Below are positions 24,461-38,289 of a stretch of 64,000 bases of DNA, piece by piece. Position 1 is the first letter of the stretch; the number at the start of each line of letters is the position of its first letter. The notes under the pieces were generated by a model that worked only from the letters and a program-made list of their open reading frames with translations, ran no database searches and had not been told where the DNA came from. A program made the position numbers and the translations under genes. This DNA is from Loxodes magnus. Taxonomy: Eukaryota; Ciliophora; Karyorelictea; Loxodida; Loxodidae. Location: assembly GCA_946699065.1 (NCBI GenBank), contig CAMPDV010000117.1, forward strand, positions 62,001-126,000. Reading direction: 5' to 3'.

Positions 24461-26067
24461 ATGAAATCATTAGATAAGTAACCTCTTGTAGAACTAGATT
24501 CCTCTTAAATGCATAATTAAGACTATGATTTACCCTTATCTTCATAGTAGGATATTGAACTTCCCATACTTATTAAAAAAGGATCATCTCTTAGAGAGGA
24601 TGAAAAAATTTAGCAATAGATTGAAAATCATCCTTCTATTGCTGCTTTATTGCCACCTATCTCCTAGCATTTATTAGAAAGGCCTTTGGAAGTTTAATCT
24701 TTACAACTTACTTAAATGGGATTCAAATCCGAGGAAGTGTATTAAGTACTTTAAAGGTTAGGAGTTATTGATATAACTGAAATCATTCAGTATTTAATCA
24801 AAGACGAAAATCATCTTTTTCTGCATACTTACATTCAAAACGGAAATTCCTAGATTTGCTCAATGTGTGGATAGTTAGATTCAAGACATCAAAGTGTATC
24901 TGTACCTAGTAATTATTAATCAACTTAGATAGATTAAAAAAAGAGAAATTAATTATAAGAAATTTTGTAGAAGTAAGCTTCTTAACCTTAAAACATGCCT
25001 AAATAAGAAGAAAATAAATATAGTCTTCTATGCTCAATTTGTTATACTGAGTTCCAAGAATAGTAAATAATTAAGTTTAAATGTAATCACACGTTTTGTA
25101 ATAATTGCATTAAGTCATACCTTACCGATTTAATTTCTCAATCTAAAGTAGAAAAATTTAGTTGTCCGACTTTAAATTGCAATTTAGAACTAGGAAACAT
25201 TGAGAATCTTGTTGATTAATATACTTTTTAAAAATACCAAAAATTCAAACGTAATAACTGGGTTAATAAAAACCCAGATGCTAGATGATGTCCTACACCT
25301 GGATGTGACAGCTATATGATTGGAACTAAATAAAATGAAAAATTGCTTTGTGAAAAATGTCAAAAATTTTTTTGCTTCAGTTGCATGAGAGAATGACATT
25401 AGGGTAAGAAATGTGAATAAATTTCTGATGAGTTATATAAGGAATGAGCAGAAGGAAAATAAGTATAAATTTGTCCTAATTGTAAAAAAAGGATAGAAAA
25501 AAATGAAGGATGCGATCATATGACTTGCTATTGTGGTCATGAATTCTGCTTTATTTGTAGGTAACATTTTTGTTATTTTCTTCAGAGCAAAGCATGGATT
25601 TCCACACTACAGAAATTGCACAACAAGAAATAAAGAGTAAAAATTTAATTTTAGTTGAGATAAAAGATTCTTGGATAAACTAGATAAAAAATCCTTTCCG
25701 ATACGTATAATAATATATTTCGTTTTGATTCTTTTAGCTTTACCAATAACTTTAATTTTTTCTCTTCTTTGTGGAATTCAAATTTGATTAGGCTATTAAA
25801 AGTGCTTCCAAAATTTTGTAGAAAAAATAATTTCGAATTGTAAAAAGTGATAAGTGATAATTATAGCCCTTCTAATTTATTTAGTACTAACGATATTCAA
25901 TCCAGTTTTTGTGACGTTGTATTCATTATATTTCCTAATAAAGTTTGTTTATTTTCTAGTTAGATATTAAGGTAATTCTTTATATAGTTTTAACTTTCCC
26001 TATTTTTCTCAATAGATTCGTTACATCTCCACCAGTAATAGGTGGAATTGGAGGAGGAATGGCTTGA
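24461..26067 (+). CDS. RBR-type E3 ubiquitin ligase, UBA and two TM segments
   Basis: Three exons (24461-25560, 25586-25971, 25988-26067) give 521 residues ending at TGA. A UBA-like helix set (about 81-115, with Q-M-G-F-K-S-E-E-V) precedes a small C-x2-C pair. RING1 begins at C191-x2-C194, the IBR follows with R-W-C-P-T-P-G-C at 275-282 (Trp276 is TGA), and RING2 runs 338-366. RING2 includes G-C-D-H-M-T-C, whose last residue, Cys356, is the family's thioester-forming position; all key Cys are present, so it should be active. Hydrophobic spans at about 408-431 and 457-492 suggest a membrane-anchored ligase of the RNF144/RNF19 kind. The C-terminus ends in a Gly-rich [10 protein letters not shown]. 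The intron junctions were chosen because they restore [11 protein letters not shown] and a clean end. Confidence 0.9.
25561..25585 (+). other. 25-nt intron in the RBR gene
   Basis: Starts GTAAC and ends TTCAG, interrupting the codon after F-I-C in RING2. Removal joins AG to A, giving Arg and then A-K-H-G-F-P-H, which continues the conserved RBR sequence. Without removal the frame is lost. Confidence 0.85.
25972..25987 (+). other. 16-nt intron in the RBR gene
   Basis: GTAATTCTTTATATAG. Removal turns an aimless tail into [16 protein letters not shown] followed by a Gly-rich end and TGA. The size equals that of the introns in the two receptor genes. Confidence 0.75.
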
Positions 26068-27133
26068 TATTTATAAAAAGTTTATCCTTTATATATTTTT
26101 AGAATTTCAAATACTTTAAATAGAAGCATGCATATCTTAAAATTACCCTATTCTTTAATTCTTTGCTAATACTCTTAAAATTACTTATGTTAATTACAAT
26201 TAGATATAATTATAACTCCCTTTAAATTAATTTCAGCAGATTATTCTAAATAATAAGACTTTTAAATTCCTTAAGATTAGAACTATATATAATAGATGGC
26301 TTTATAATAAGCACACTATGCTCTTATAATTATAAAAATATTGTAAAGCATATCTTATAGCTTTATCAATTAAGTTTAGCTCTATGCTTCTAGTAATATT
26401 TTTAGACTTTAATTATTTAAGCTAACAATTATATTAGGCAGAATTTTAATTTAAAGTAAGATTATAGGATTTTTCGCTTATTATACAGATGAGATGATAT
26501 TAACTATCTGTGATTACTTATAATCTAAAAATTAAAACTTTATCTATTTATAATTTTTCTTTGATGCTTACTATATTAGCTGCTCATAGTTATGATTCTT
26601 TGACTAAAAATAAATAAAGAAAATGCTTATCATATAAAGTTTATTATATTAATTAAAAATTATTTATTTAACTAAAAAGAATAAAGTATCATCAAGATAT
26701 GCTAAATAAGCATAAAACTAAAATTAAATTATATATACATTAATATTTAGTAATATTGGTAAAAGCTTTTAGAGAGTATAATTAAAGTCTTGCTAATAAC
26801 TAAATATTTATCAAAATCTACTAAAAAAGCAAAATCATTTCTATAAAGATTTTAATTGTCTTTATCTATTTGAATAAGCTACTAGATGCATATGATTCAA
26901 AATAAAGAATGCTAAGCATAGCTATTTGTATAACAATTAAAATAATTATTTTATTGAAATTATATTAAAGATTTAATTAACTAATGTATCTACTTTAATA
27001 TTAAAGAAGAGAAGTTATTCCTTTTAATATTTAAATATTAAACAAAGATTCTAGCTATTAGATTAATTTAAGTTAGACTTAAATATCTATATATTATTTC
27101 ATTTTTTGTTTTCTATTATTTTTAAAATAAAAA
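26068..27133. other. AT-rich intergenic, no gene seen
   Basis: Nothing supportable between the RBR gene and the tRNA gene. Confidence 0.45.
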
Positions 27134-27206
27134 TGGAGAACACGGGTATCGATCCCGTTGCCTCTCGCATGCAAAGCGAGCGCTCTACCATTTGAGCTAG
27201 TTCCCC
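27134..27206 (-). tRNA. tRNA-Ala (UGC)
   Basis: A 73-nt cloverleaf on the minus strand: acceptor GGGGAAC pairs with GTTCTCC, the D arm is GCTC..GAGC, the anticodon stem CTCGC/GCGAG encloses TTTGCAT (anticodon TGC), and the T arm is ACGGG/CCCGT. The G3-U70 wobble pair, the hallmark of tRNA-Ala, is present. A poly-T run follows the 3' end as a pol III terminator. No intron and no encoded CCA. Confidence 0.97.
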
Positions 27207-27373
27207 TTTTATTATTAATATAATAATTAGTTAAATATAATAAGTAAAGCAATTAAATTTTATTTATTAAGCATCAGATCTAAATTAGAAAGATGGTTTA
27301 ATAGTTTAAATTAACTAAATGAAATGCTTATTTTAAGTAAATATTATGCTTATAATTAAAAATTGTCTCTTTA

Positions 27374-28480
27374 TCACTTTATTAATGACCATTTTCCTAC
27401 TGATTTTGTATCAAAACAATATAAATTACCTAGCTCACTTTCTTAAGCTGCAAACATAAATAGTTTACTATACTAATAAATTGCATTATGCCAAAAGCAA
27501 GAAGTACCTGTTATAGGAAACGCTCTTCCGACTTTTTAAGTTGTTTTGAAATCAAAGCCTAATGTGTTTTATAACCAGTTTCCGTTGTCGAATACTAAGA
27601 TTAAATCCTGATCTTGGGCAAATACTGATGAAACTCCAAAAGCTGCTTTTTGTAATCCATCTTAATACTCAATTCATTTATTCAATTCTATATCATAAAA
27701 GCAAATTTTATTTTAAGGAAATATAAAAAAACTTCCTCCAAAGGTAAAAATAACATCATAAGCATAACATGTTCCATTGGCAGCAGTATTAAATAAATGA
27801 TCTGCTAAACTTATCTGTTAGTTAGTAACTACATTATAGCATTCACATTTATTGCTCAGAGACTATACTCCAATTTTATCTTCATAAGCTCCATTTATTA
27901 TGAAAACATGTTGCCAATTGTTAAATGCCATAGAAGTGTATTTTTTAGGATAAATCAAACTAAATGTTTAGACTTTCATTCCCTCTATTTTTATTATATT
28001 GTTCTACTGTTGTGTTTCTGCCATTCCTCCCGCTAATATGATTTATTAATCTGAAGTCTAGATTTGGAAGCTTTAATTATTATGAAATGGATTATATAGA
28101 CTTAAAGCCTGCTAATATAGTAGATCATTTTTGAAATCATATGCTTGCAATTGATTGGAATCATATTTAATTCTTCGATACTCTTTGTATTGTATTTATT
28201 AATTATGATTTCTATCTTTTATTAATTAGCTATCTTCAGGATTAAACTTATTTTCTGCTTTTTGAAAAAGCTAGGTAAACTTTTATTTTGTAGATATACT
28301 CTTGCTATCGTTTGTTTCTTGCTATTCTTATTGAATTTAATTATTAAAGGATTTTTTATACTGACTATTTTTACCTTCAGATTATTATGATTGAATGCTA
28401 AGCTAAGAAAGTTTTAAATTAACTTTTGTCTCTGATTATTTTTATATGGAGCTTGTTTGTATTGATTTGAATTATCTCAT
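27374..28480 (-). CDS. Kelch-repeat protein
   Basis: A minus-strand frame of 368 codons from ATG 28480 to TGA 27376-27374. The N-terminal third is basic and Gln-rich (probably disordered or helical). From about residue 125 the sequence has beta-propeller blades: I-I-L-A-G-G-M-A-E-T, V-F-I-I-N-G-A-Y-E-D-K, V-I-F-T-F-G-G-S-F-F, I-C-F-Y-D-I-E-L-N-K-W (Trp is TGA) and L-Y-C-F-D-T-K-S. The paired Gly followed by a hydrophobic-Tyr-Asp strand and a Trp is the Kelch pattern. Related in style to the C-terminus of the kinase at 19213-21117, but with no kinase domain. Such proteins act as adaptors, including in ubiquitin ligases; the partner is unknown. The stretch before residue 40 could be untranslated if a later start is used. 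Confidence 0.75.
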
Positions 28481-31400
28481 TTTATTTATATAATTCTTAA
28501 CTGTTTATTTCAAAATCAATCATCTAGTCTTCACTAACTACTTTCTTGAATTTTAAACCTTTTTATTTAAAACTCCTTATATAAACAAACTCTACTTAGC
28601 CAATTAATTCACTTTATTAATATAATTCTTAATAAGATTGAGAATCTTAATGTTTTCAAAAGGTGAAAACATAAATAAAAAATAATTATAGTTATTAAGC
28701 AAATAATTAGAGTAAAGGACAATTAGATATTACTATTCAACTATATCATTCTACTTTGCATTAAGATATATAACTCTATCTTAAATAGCTTTTGATCCTC
28801 AACAATATTAAAAAATTCTTAATCAATTTTCATTTAATTATTGTTTGCTATCTAATTTTCTAAATATTTTATTAAAGCAATACAAATTAATATATCTATG
28901 CTTTTATTTTTTTAATTATATCATAAAAATTAGTTTTGCATTGCTTCCTTTCATCTTAAAGGCAGTCATAAGGAATCAATTATTTAAATTAATTAAAAAT
29001 TTGCAATAATTTGCTAGATTCAACTATTTAGCTACAACTAGGCAAAATATCTATTTCCTTTTTAATTGATTTACATTCTAATAATGATTGAAATATTAAA
29101 AAGAGTATCCTTGTAATTCTGACAACTATGATAAAAGATAAAAGTTATTAAGTGCTTAAATTAATTTATATAATTAAAACTTCGTATAACAATTACTAGA
29201 ATCTTGTTTCCATTTAATAGATGCTATGATTAAAATAAATTGTTGAGATAAGGAATAAATGCTTTGACTTCCTGCTATTTTATAAAATTTATCATATGCA
29301 TAAGTAGAACATAAACCTTTATGCATATTTAAAATTTCTCTAATTATTGCATTCCTTCTTTTCTACAAACTAATCATTTCATATCTTCAGTTTATTATTT
29401 TCTTCAGAAATATTATCAATTATTAATTTTTCTTGCTTTAAGTAATAAATATCATTATCAACGATATTTGGGCTTTAAGTTCTAAATAACTATTTAATAG
29501 TTTAATATCAATATACTTGATCATGAAAAAAATTATCTTACTAGCACTTTCTAAATTTAACTTGGCTTAATAGCTTTCTGATTTTTTTCTTTAGAGATAA
29601 ATCTTTTAAGTTTAGCTATAAAATAATTTTTACTTACAAAATTAGTTTTCTTAATATCTTCTATATAACTAGATTTAGCTTTATCATATTAAAAGAATGG
29701 ATTACCAAGTTATAGATGAATTTTATATTTTGGTTTATATTTTTAAAATCCTAAATACTAAAGAACTATGATTATCATTATTACTATTTAACTCATTAAT
29801 CTATTCTTGCGGTTTATCTATCATAAACATTTTATATAACGATTCCTCATCATTAAGCAGATGTATTTTCACACTTATGTGCTTCGTAATTTAAGAAATA
29901 ATATTAGCAAAGGAATGCTAAAACTAAAAGGAAATGTATTTATCAAGAAATATAATTCAAAGTATAATTAAATTATCTTTCAGATATACTTCTTTAATTA
30001 TTTAAACTATAAAGGAATTTATTTATCCATATAGCAATAATTATTTTTTATACTTGGTTATTTATTTAAGAATCTTTATAATTTTAAAAACTATTTTCCT
30101 TTAATTTTATAGCATAAACATACTTATATACCTTTAAATTTTCTAATTCATTTAGAATAAAATTTAAAAAATTGTAAATTATTCAGACGAAAATAAAAAA
30201 ACACCTTTTAAGTATTTAAATTTTAGTATCTTAAAAATATAATAATCCTGTATAAATAATACTCTTAAATTGATAATTATATAATAATTTATAATAAGCA
30301 CTAGCTTATTAAAGTTATGTAATCTACAATTTTTATAATTACAACAATATTTAGTTCTTAATTAATAATTTCTATAAGTGATACTTATTAATACATTAGT
30401 AGCTATTTATTTAAATTAGTTTATTTTATTTTAATTCTTTTGGATAGATAACACAGCTTTATTTATAATAGCTTCTTTTCCACTAATTTTTAGCAATATT
30501 TTAATTTTAGTAAAAGTGATAACTTTATAGTATTTTCTTATTTAAAATTTAATTTAATTTTAAGTTAAGATTTATAGAATTAGTTTAATTATAATAAAAA
30601 TAAATGTTCTTAAGAGTGTAGCTAATATCTATAAAATAAATAAATTTATTCTTATCTTTAGAAATAATTTAAATATGAATGCCTTATATTTCTATATATT
30701 ATTTTAAATATCTTTATAAGCAATTAATTATTAACAAATAGTGAAATTGCATTTATTTAATTTAATTTTAAAGTTTAATATAATCAATAGATATTCTCTA
30801 TATATTATTTCTATCTAGTTTTAAATATTCATTTTATCTTTTTATAGAAAATATAAAAAGAAGTAATTTATTTAATTTTTTAAGTGTTTATTCTTTCTAT
30901 TATATTTTTTCATACTTTTGTATAATTAAAAAATAATATTAATAAAAAGCTTTATAAATATGTTATTTTATCTTTTTAAACTAAATGATTTTTTAATAAA
31001 TAAATATAATAAAACTATATAATTAAAAGTATATATTTTATTATTTTAAATATATATAATTAATATAAATTTAAGCTAGTATTCATTTAAAATTTAAAAT
31101 CGTTTATTTCGAAATTTATTGAGTTTATATTCTTAGTTATTTAGCTTGAAACATTTAAGTCTTTATAAAAGAAAATTATTGAGAATTATTAAATTAGCAA
31201 AAGGAGAATGAAAATAAATGTATTTATTTATTTTCTTGATTGTTAGTTAAATAATTATTTATTTATAAAATTAAACAAATATATCTTTAAATTTTATTTT
31301 TGCTGCAATTTATTTGTTTGCTTTTATTTAATTAGTAGATTTAGAATGTTTCTTTTGCTTTCATTTAATTTTTCTTTAGGAAATACTCATAATTACCATT

Positions 31401-32192
31401 TTGCTAAGTTATTTACATTATAATTTGCTTCCTTTTTCTTAAATTTGGTAAATGGCTATTATCTTGATTTTTTTGATTTAAAACTTAGATTAAACTATTC
31501 TTATTTAAACATTTAGTGAATTCTACATTGATGAATATTTAAGTTAAGACAGTTAAGGATTAACCGTGTAAATTAGACCTTAAATTAAAAAGTATAATAA
31601 TTAAATACATGAATCTATATAATCAGTTTATTGGAATGCTTTATTCTTCATTATATTTTATTTGTTTCTTATTTAATTTGAAAATTAATTTTTATGATTA
31701 TTTCTAATTTAAACTAAGAATATATTAATAAAAATATTAATAGAATATAATATCTCATTTTAAAATCATTATATAATAAATCTTCACAATTTATTATGCT
31801 TTTATATTTATAAAACTATTTTTTATTAATCTAATCATATCTAAAACTACTTCTGAAGATATTTAAGGTCTCTCTTGTCAAATTTTAATTTTTCTTTAAT
31901 TTATTTTTACTTTAAATAGTTTAATTCTTAAGAATTAGAATAAACTAAGAATAATTTAAATTTTTTCTTAGTTTTTTATAATATAATAATTAATATAGGC
32001 CATATATAATTTTCCTTTTTTAATTTATGTATTTAAATATTATTTATTTTTAATATATTACTTAAAATTAAATTAATTTATCTTAATTTATCTTAATTAT
32101 ATTAAATAAGGTGAATAATGTTAAAAGAAATAAGTTATTTACAATTTTTTTTAATTTAAATATTAAAATTAATTTTCAGATTATAAAATTCT
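28481..32192. other. AT-rich intergenic, no gene seen
   Basis: 3.7 kb, extremely AT-rich from about 30200 to 32190. No motif-bearing frame or RNA gene could be found. Confidence 0.4.
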
Positions 32193-35100
32193 TCACTTTT
32201 CTTTTTCAAAATTTTTCTTACCTACTATTTTTTCAAGCTCCTCATCTGTTAAAACATGCTTGCATAAAAGACAGTTTGCTTTTATTTTTTTATCTTTTTC
32301 ATTAGCAATAATATTGCTTTCAAGATCCTTGCTTACTCAGTCTTTAAGACAAAATTTGCAAGTTAAGTGTTTACATTTTAATTACAAAAATTACTATTTT
32401 TCAAATTCTTGCTAACATACTTCACACTATAGTAATTAAGAAGGCTCTTTTTGCTAGATTTCTAAATTTTTTTTCTAGAAAGAAGAAATATCTAAAGTAC
32501 TATTATTAGGATAACCTTATTAAATTTTAAAGTCCTTAAATTCCTCGAATGGACTTTCTTAACCAGTTTAGATGATTTCGATAAAAAATGGTTTACTTGA
32601 GTTAAATATATCATAGTTTGTTGGAAGTTTAATTTCTTCATTATAATTTTCATTAACTTCATCAAATCCATCAACTAAAGATTGCTCTTTTGAATATATG
32701 ATGTCATAATGATCAGGTTTATATAAAATGAATATTAAAGGGCATTTCCCTGCTATTTTTATCTAATCTTAGGGCTTTTCTGCATAATTTTTATCAATCG
32801 TTACAATATCAATTTTTACTTTTAGAACTACTTGAAGAGGTCCAATTCCTAATCCATCTGCTTCTTTTTCCATTGTAAGTATATTTTTTATAAGCTCTTC
32901 ATAAGGAATTTAACACAAGGATTCAAAATACTCTTTATGAGACTCTAAATAATTAGCAGTTAGACATCTCATTTACCATACAAGTGCTTCATCTTATCTA
33001 TCTTTATTATCCTAAAGTTCCAAATTTAAAAATTGCTAAATTTATTTATTATTTTATTACTTTAGTTCCTTTAAATTATTAAGTAGTCTTAGGAAAGTTT
33101 ATCTTAGAATTTTACTACTATTATTATGATTATAAGGTCTAATCTAATAGTACCCTTTATCACTTTCTAATTTATTAATAAAATCTTCCAGATGTTAATG
33201 AGGAGTAGTATATCTTGATAAATGCTCTAAATAAGAATATCCCACTGCTCTAAAATAACTATTACCATCATTTCTCACATTTCTGTAGGAATCAAACTTT
33301 TGCTGCAATTCTAAAATATTTTTAGCTATATTTTCATTATGCTTTTATTCGTTCAAATAAGAGGATAGGGATTTCCTAGGAAAAACCTTTTTTAGTTCTT
33401 AAGATTCCAGTTTCTAATGAAAAATTTTACTATTTAATTATTTTTAAGAATTTTGATCGTTTTGATTTAAGAAATTATAAGGCTAAATAGAATCATTACT
33501 GCTTTATAAGTTTTATTTAAATTTAAAGATGGTATCTACTACATATTAATCACTATTTTAATTTTTCACTTATATTTATTTCAAGTTGTCTTAATTACTT
33601 TTTTAGAGAAGTTCACCTTAAAAATTTGTGGATTAAAATTACTTTAATAAGTCCTCTACTTATTTTTCAAGATCTCTTGTTTATTTCTACAGGATATTAT
33701 TGCTATTTATGATTAAATTAGATTCCTTTTTTAATTCTTCTTTTTCACTATTTATTTTTTTAATTTATTTATTTAGATTTTCATTTATTTCTTAGAGAGC
33801 TATTATTTCCTCTTAAAACCTTTATTATTTTTATTAGGTAATTTCTTGTAATTAAAGCAACTCATTTTAAATCTTTTGTACTTATTATTTATTATATTAA
33901 TTTTCTTTTACAAGCTCATTTTATTAAAGTTCAGCTTAGCTTTCTTTGATAAGTTTAAGTTGTTCTTTTTCTTTTTTTAAATTTAAGTTTTCTTATTCTA
34001 GGCTTAATATAAATATTTATGATTCTTTTTATTGCTTAAATAAAATATTTGTTTAGGTTTCATATTCTAAATTTTTGGCTTAACTTTAACTTAGTTTATT
34101 CTACAAATCTTAAAAATTATTTTCCAATTCTTTAATTTTACTGTTTAGTAGCTTTTTTTCATTTTTCTACTAATCTATCTCTTTTTCTTTATCTTCTTGC
34201 TATTTTTAAATAAGCTAAATCCTTTAATCTTCATTGTTAACTTAAGATTCTAATTTTTCTATTTGATCTTTCTAATCTTTCATTTATATCTACTTAATTT
34301 AATCGTTCTTATGATTATCATTTTCTGTTAAATTTGCTTATTAAAGTGTTGTAATAGTTAATCTAAAATAATCATTTTCCTTTTCTAATTCAGAAATTTA
34401 AGAAAGAAGTTATGAATTGATTAATTACAATTTTTTTACATTCATCAATTCGCTTTGGTAATTATTTTCAATTTATTAGTTTTTCTGTTTTAAATTAAAC
34501 TTTATATTTTCCATTTCTTGCATCTGCTCTTACAAATTATTAATATCTTTTTAATTCTAAATAATTCTATTTTATAAATCTTGAACCTACTTCTAGTTCT
34601 ATTTTTCCATGGCTTATACTTATTTTTCCTTTATAGCTAATTATTTAAATAGATTTGCTTTTTCTTTATCTAATTAATTAGTCAATAAATATCATTTATT
34701 CTTTTCTTTTTCAAGCTCTTAAATTAATAACTATAACTAATTTATTTTTTCTTAATATTCATTTTTTATTTATTATCTTATTTATTTTTATATTATCTCT
34801 TCATTTTTTTATTATTAAACACTACTTTGTGCGTCTATTTTATTATTTTACTCTTGCTCTTAGGTTATTTTTTGCTAATATGAATTTAGTTAATTTTCTA
34901 ATTCTTTAATTTTATCAATATTTTACTTATCTAAAATTATTTATAAATCTAATTAATTTTCTAGCTTTTATTTTTCTTACTAAGTCTAATCTTTTTGATT
35001 TGTAAGATCTATTATTTACTAGTTTAAAAAATTATTTTGTTTCTCTAATTATTCCAATTGAGTTTATTAGTTTGAATGTAGTACTTCTTTTTGCTTTATT

Positions 35101-36842
35101 TGCTACTAATAGTTAATATTTTGCTCTTCTGTTTATTTATTTTATTGACTGATAATTTTAAATAGCTGCTATAGTTTGTAATTTTCATCTTATGAATTTT
35201 TATTTTCTTTTTGAATGTTTTAGTAAATTAGATTTTTAACTTTCTAAAATTCTTTATTAAATTATGTTACCTCTTTACTAATATTTTAGAATCATATTTT
35301 TCATTTTGTTTTTTCTTATTTTTCTTGTTATAATTGTTCTTATTATTTACTCAATTACTACTAATATTTTAAAATCTCTTATCTTAAAATATTTCCTTGC
35401 TGTTAAATCTCTTAATATTACTTTAAGCTTTTTTCTAAATTCTAATTTTAGTTTTTAACTTAATTTAATTACTCTTCTTGAAATTCCTTTATTTATAAGA
35501 TGCTTTGATTTTCTTTTTTTATTTAATTTTACTATTGTAGATTTACTTTATTTTCTTCATAGAGATTTACTATTTTTTACTATAACTAGTCATTAAGTTC
35601 AGTTATATTCATTTCTGCCTTCAACTATTACTACTCCATTAATGCTTCATAATATTACCTTAAGTTATCTTTTTCTTTTTATTCTTTTAAAATTTTTTCC
35701 TTTAGTTCTTTTATTTAAATTTCAGTTTCTTAGATTTTAAATTTCTTTGCTTCATCTTATTACTAGATTACTTTAAGCTAATTTATTAATTGTATCTATT
35801 GCTACTCTTATTAGTCAAATTATTCAACTCTTTATTTTTATTCTTGACATTCTTTGATTTGCAGTTATAGCTATGAAATTTATTTCTTATAATTTAGACT
35901 TTAAACTTCTTATAATTCTATCTATAAGCTATATTATTTTACCTACTTACTTATTAAATCATTTTATTCCTAAACTACTTCCAATTAAATATTTCTATTT
36001 TATAATTCAAGTGTCTGCTTTTTTAAATTTCCTATTTATTCTTCATATTTAAGAATTTAGAGCTTATAGCTTTAATTTATTTCGTTTAATTCATTTACTC
36101 TAATTTTTACTTTATTATTCTAACTTTTATCTTTTTACAACTCTAAGCTAATATGTTAGCATTGCTCTTTATAAAAAACGTTATCATTTTCTTTTTCTAG
36201 AATTATAACTTACAGTTCTTATATTTTTAATTGAAATTACTCGCTTTTATTTTATAAGATATTATTCTCCTTTTTTAAGAGAAGCAATTGACTTTACAAA
36301 TCTTAGATTATCTCATTCAAGTCTTAGGTATTTTTAATTAATTCTTAATTCTATTAAGATTAAATTAGATCTTATTTAATGTTTTCATTTTACTTTTCTA
36401 AATGTTAGATTTACTAAGTTTAGCTTATTATTTATTCTTAAAGATTTTCTAAATCTTGGTTCTTTTGTTCTAAATTAACTTAATACTCTGATAGCTGAAT
36501 TTTAGTTTATTCAAACTGCTGTGTTATAATCTCATTTTCTTATATCAGTTCTTGCATTACACTTCTTAAATTTTCGTCTTTAGAATCTGGCTCTAAATGA
36601 ATTGTATTATATCGATTTTCCTCGTAAGGTAAATAAATTTCTTAAGTTTTTTCCTTTTAATTTGTTTGATTATAAATTCTAAAATTTTAACTTTCTAAAT
36701 CTTCTTCATTAATACCCAAGGTTTAGACATTTTCATTTTCATCTTTTTCTTATGGAAGACTCATAGATCTGATTTATCTTTGATTAAGTTCCTATGATTA
36801 AAAGTTTTAAATGTAATTAGATTTAAAAGTTTTTTTCTACAT
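32193..36842 (-). CDS. Coiled-coil protein with inactive otubain domain and RING
   Basis: A single minus-strand frame of 1549 codons, ATG 36842 to TGA 32195-32193. Residues from about 100 to 1120 are an almost unbroken Gln/Lys/Glu/Leu coiled coil. A C65-type (otubain) deubiquitinase-like domain follows: V-R-N-D-G-N-S-Y-F-R-A-V-G-Y-S-Y-L-E-H at 1189-1207, with Ser1195 where the family has its catalytic Cys (D-G-N-C). It ends in Y-K-P-D-H-Y-D-I-I-Y with the catalytic-type His1378 kept. A C-terminal RING runs from C1473-x2-C1476 through C-K-H-L-T-C-K-F-C to C-L-L-C. Ser for Cys (AGT, one base from TGT) predicts a ubiquitin-binding pseudo-protease joined to an E3-type RING. No introns were needed. 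In-frame TGA codons encode Trp in several places. The start is the first in-frame ATG I could find; a downstream start would shorten only the N-terminus. Confidence 0.85.
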
Positions 36843-38289
36843 TATGAACTCCTCCTAGTCCTATTACAAATATTAAAAATCTTAAGTATCAAAACCTTCT
36901 TATCTGAGCATTTCATCTTTTCTTCTATCGTTTCGAAATCTTTGAACTGCTTATATCATATAATGATAAGTAATATCCTGTTAATTGTTTCTCATTTAAA
37001 TTTCTTATAATTTAAAAAGCTTATAAATAGGCATAGCTATAGAAAATAATAGCTGCATTAGTTTACTCGTTTAATGAATATCTCAGCGTTTAGTTGTAAG
37101 TACTTAGTTATCTTTAATTTTAATTTATCCTAACAGTGAGACTCATTATTAGATAAAATAGCTATTCTACTTTATCTAAAGTGACTGATATATATTTTAT
37201 CTATATTAAGCTTTTATAAACCTCATACTCTTTTAATATTTATATTAGAGCTTATTGATTTGATTAGATATAATATCAACATTTTTAAAAGCGTAAATAA
37301 CCATCAAACATCTACTGAGAATTATAAAAAAGGTAGTTCTTTAATAAATTAAATGCTTTGAGAATATTCAAATTAGCTATCCTGAGACATTCCATGTTTA
37401 GCTATATTTAAATTTCCTATTTTAACTATTTTTCACCATTATTATTTCTAGCCTTATCTATTAATTAAATTATTAATGCAGACACAAAGACTTTGAAATA
37501 ATTAAGGAATTAATTTATATAAGTAAAGAAATAGTTAAAAGTATATAAAAGAAAGAAAAATCACATTTTTATTTTATAGAAGCTTTTAATACCAACAAGA
37601 CATAAATTAATACCATTCTGAAGCTTAAAGTTATTTTATAAATTATACTCATTGCTGGATTCATGTCTGAAAATAATCCATCATTCAAGGTAAGAAAAAG
37701 TTTAAAAATTAAAGAAATTTAAATAGTTAAAAATGTAGAATTTAAATAGAAAAAGATGCTTGTATAGCAAATATATCTTATATTTTTATTTCTTTTACTC
37801 TTAATCTGCTTAAGAATACAACACAAAAACCACTATTAATTAAGCACTTTTTTTATTGATTATAAGCTTTATTGTTATTTTATAAATGATTAAGCAATCA
37901 AACTTAAATTAATTTTTATATTTATTTAATTTAAATTTTTTCTATTATAGAATCATTTTTGCTCTAAGATATTTGCAAATATTCTTTACTTTATTAACTA
38001 CTCTAGATAAGTTATAATTATTTAGTAATTGTCTAAGTATAATTAGATTAAATTTAAAATAAAAAGAGACTATATTTGAACTTATAAGGGATCAAAGTTT
38101 AAAGTTAAGCTAAAATGATTCATAGATCTTAAATTAAATTAAATTCTTTTAATACAAGAATATTTTAATAGCATGAATAAATTTAATCTACACTGCTAAA
38201 TATACTCTTATATCCTTTTATATAAATTCTGCTATAAATTAACATTAATTCATATAAATTCTTATAATAATTTTTATTCGAATATAAAA
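36843..38289. other. AT-rich intergenic, no gene seen
   Basis: Likely contains the promoter of the otubain-like gene; no specific element is recognisable. Confidence 0.4.

Noticed and set aside
26000-26040. A longer intron (about 44 or 64 nt) near the end of the RBR gene
   Set aside because: The 16-nt intron gives a longer, hydrophobic-to-Gly-rich end that stops at TGA and matches the intron size in the receptor genes.
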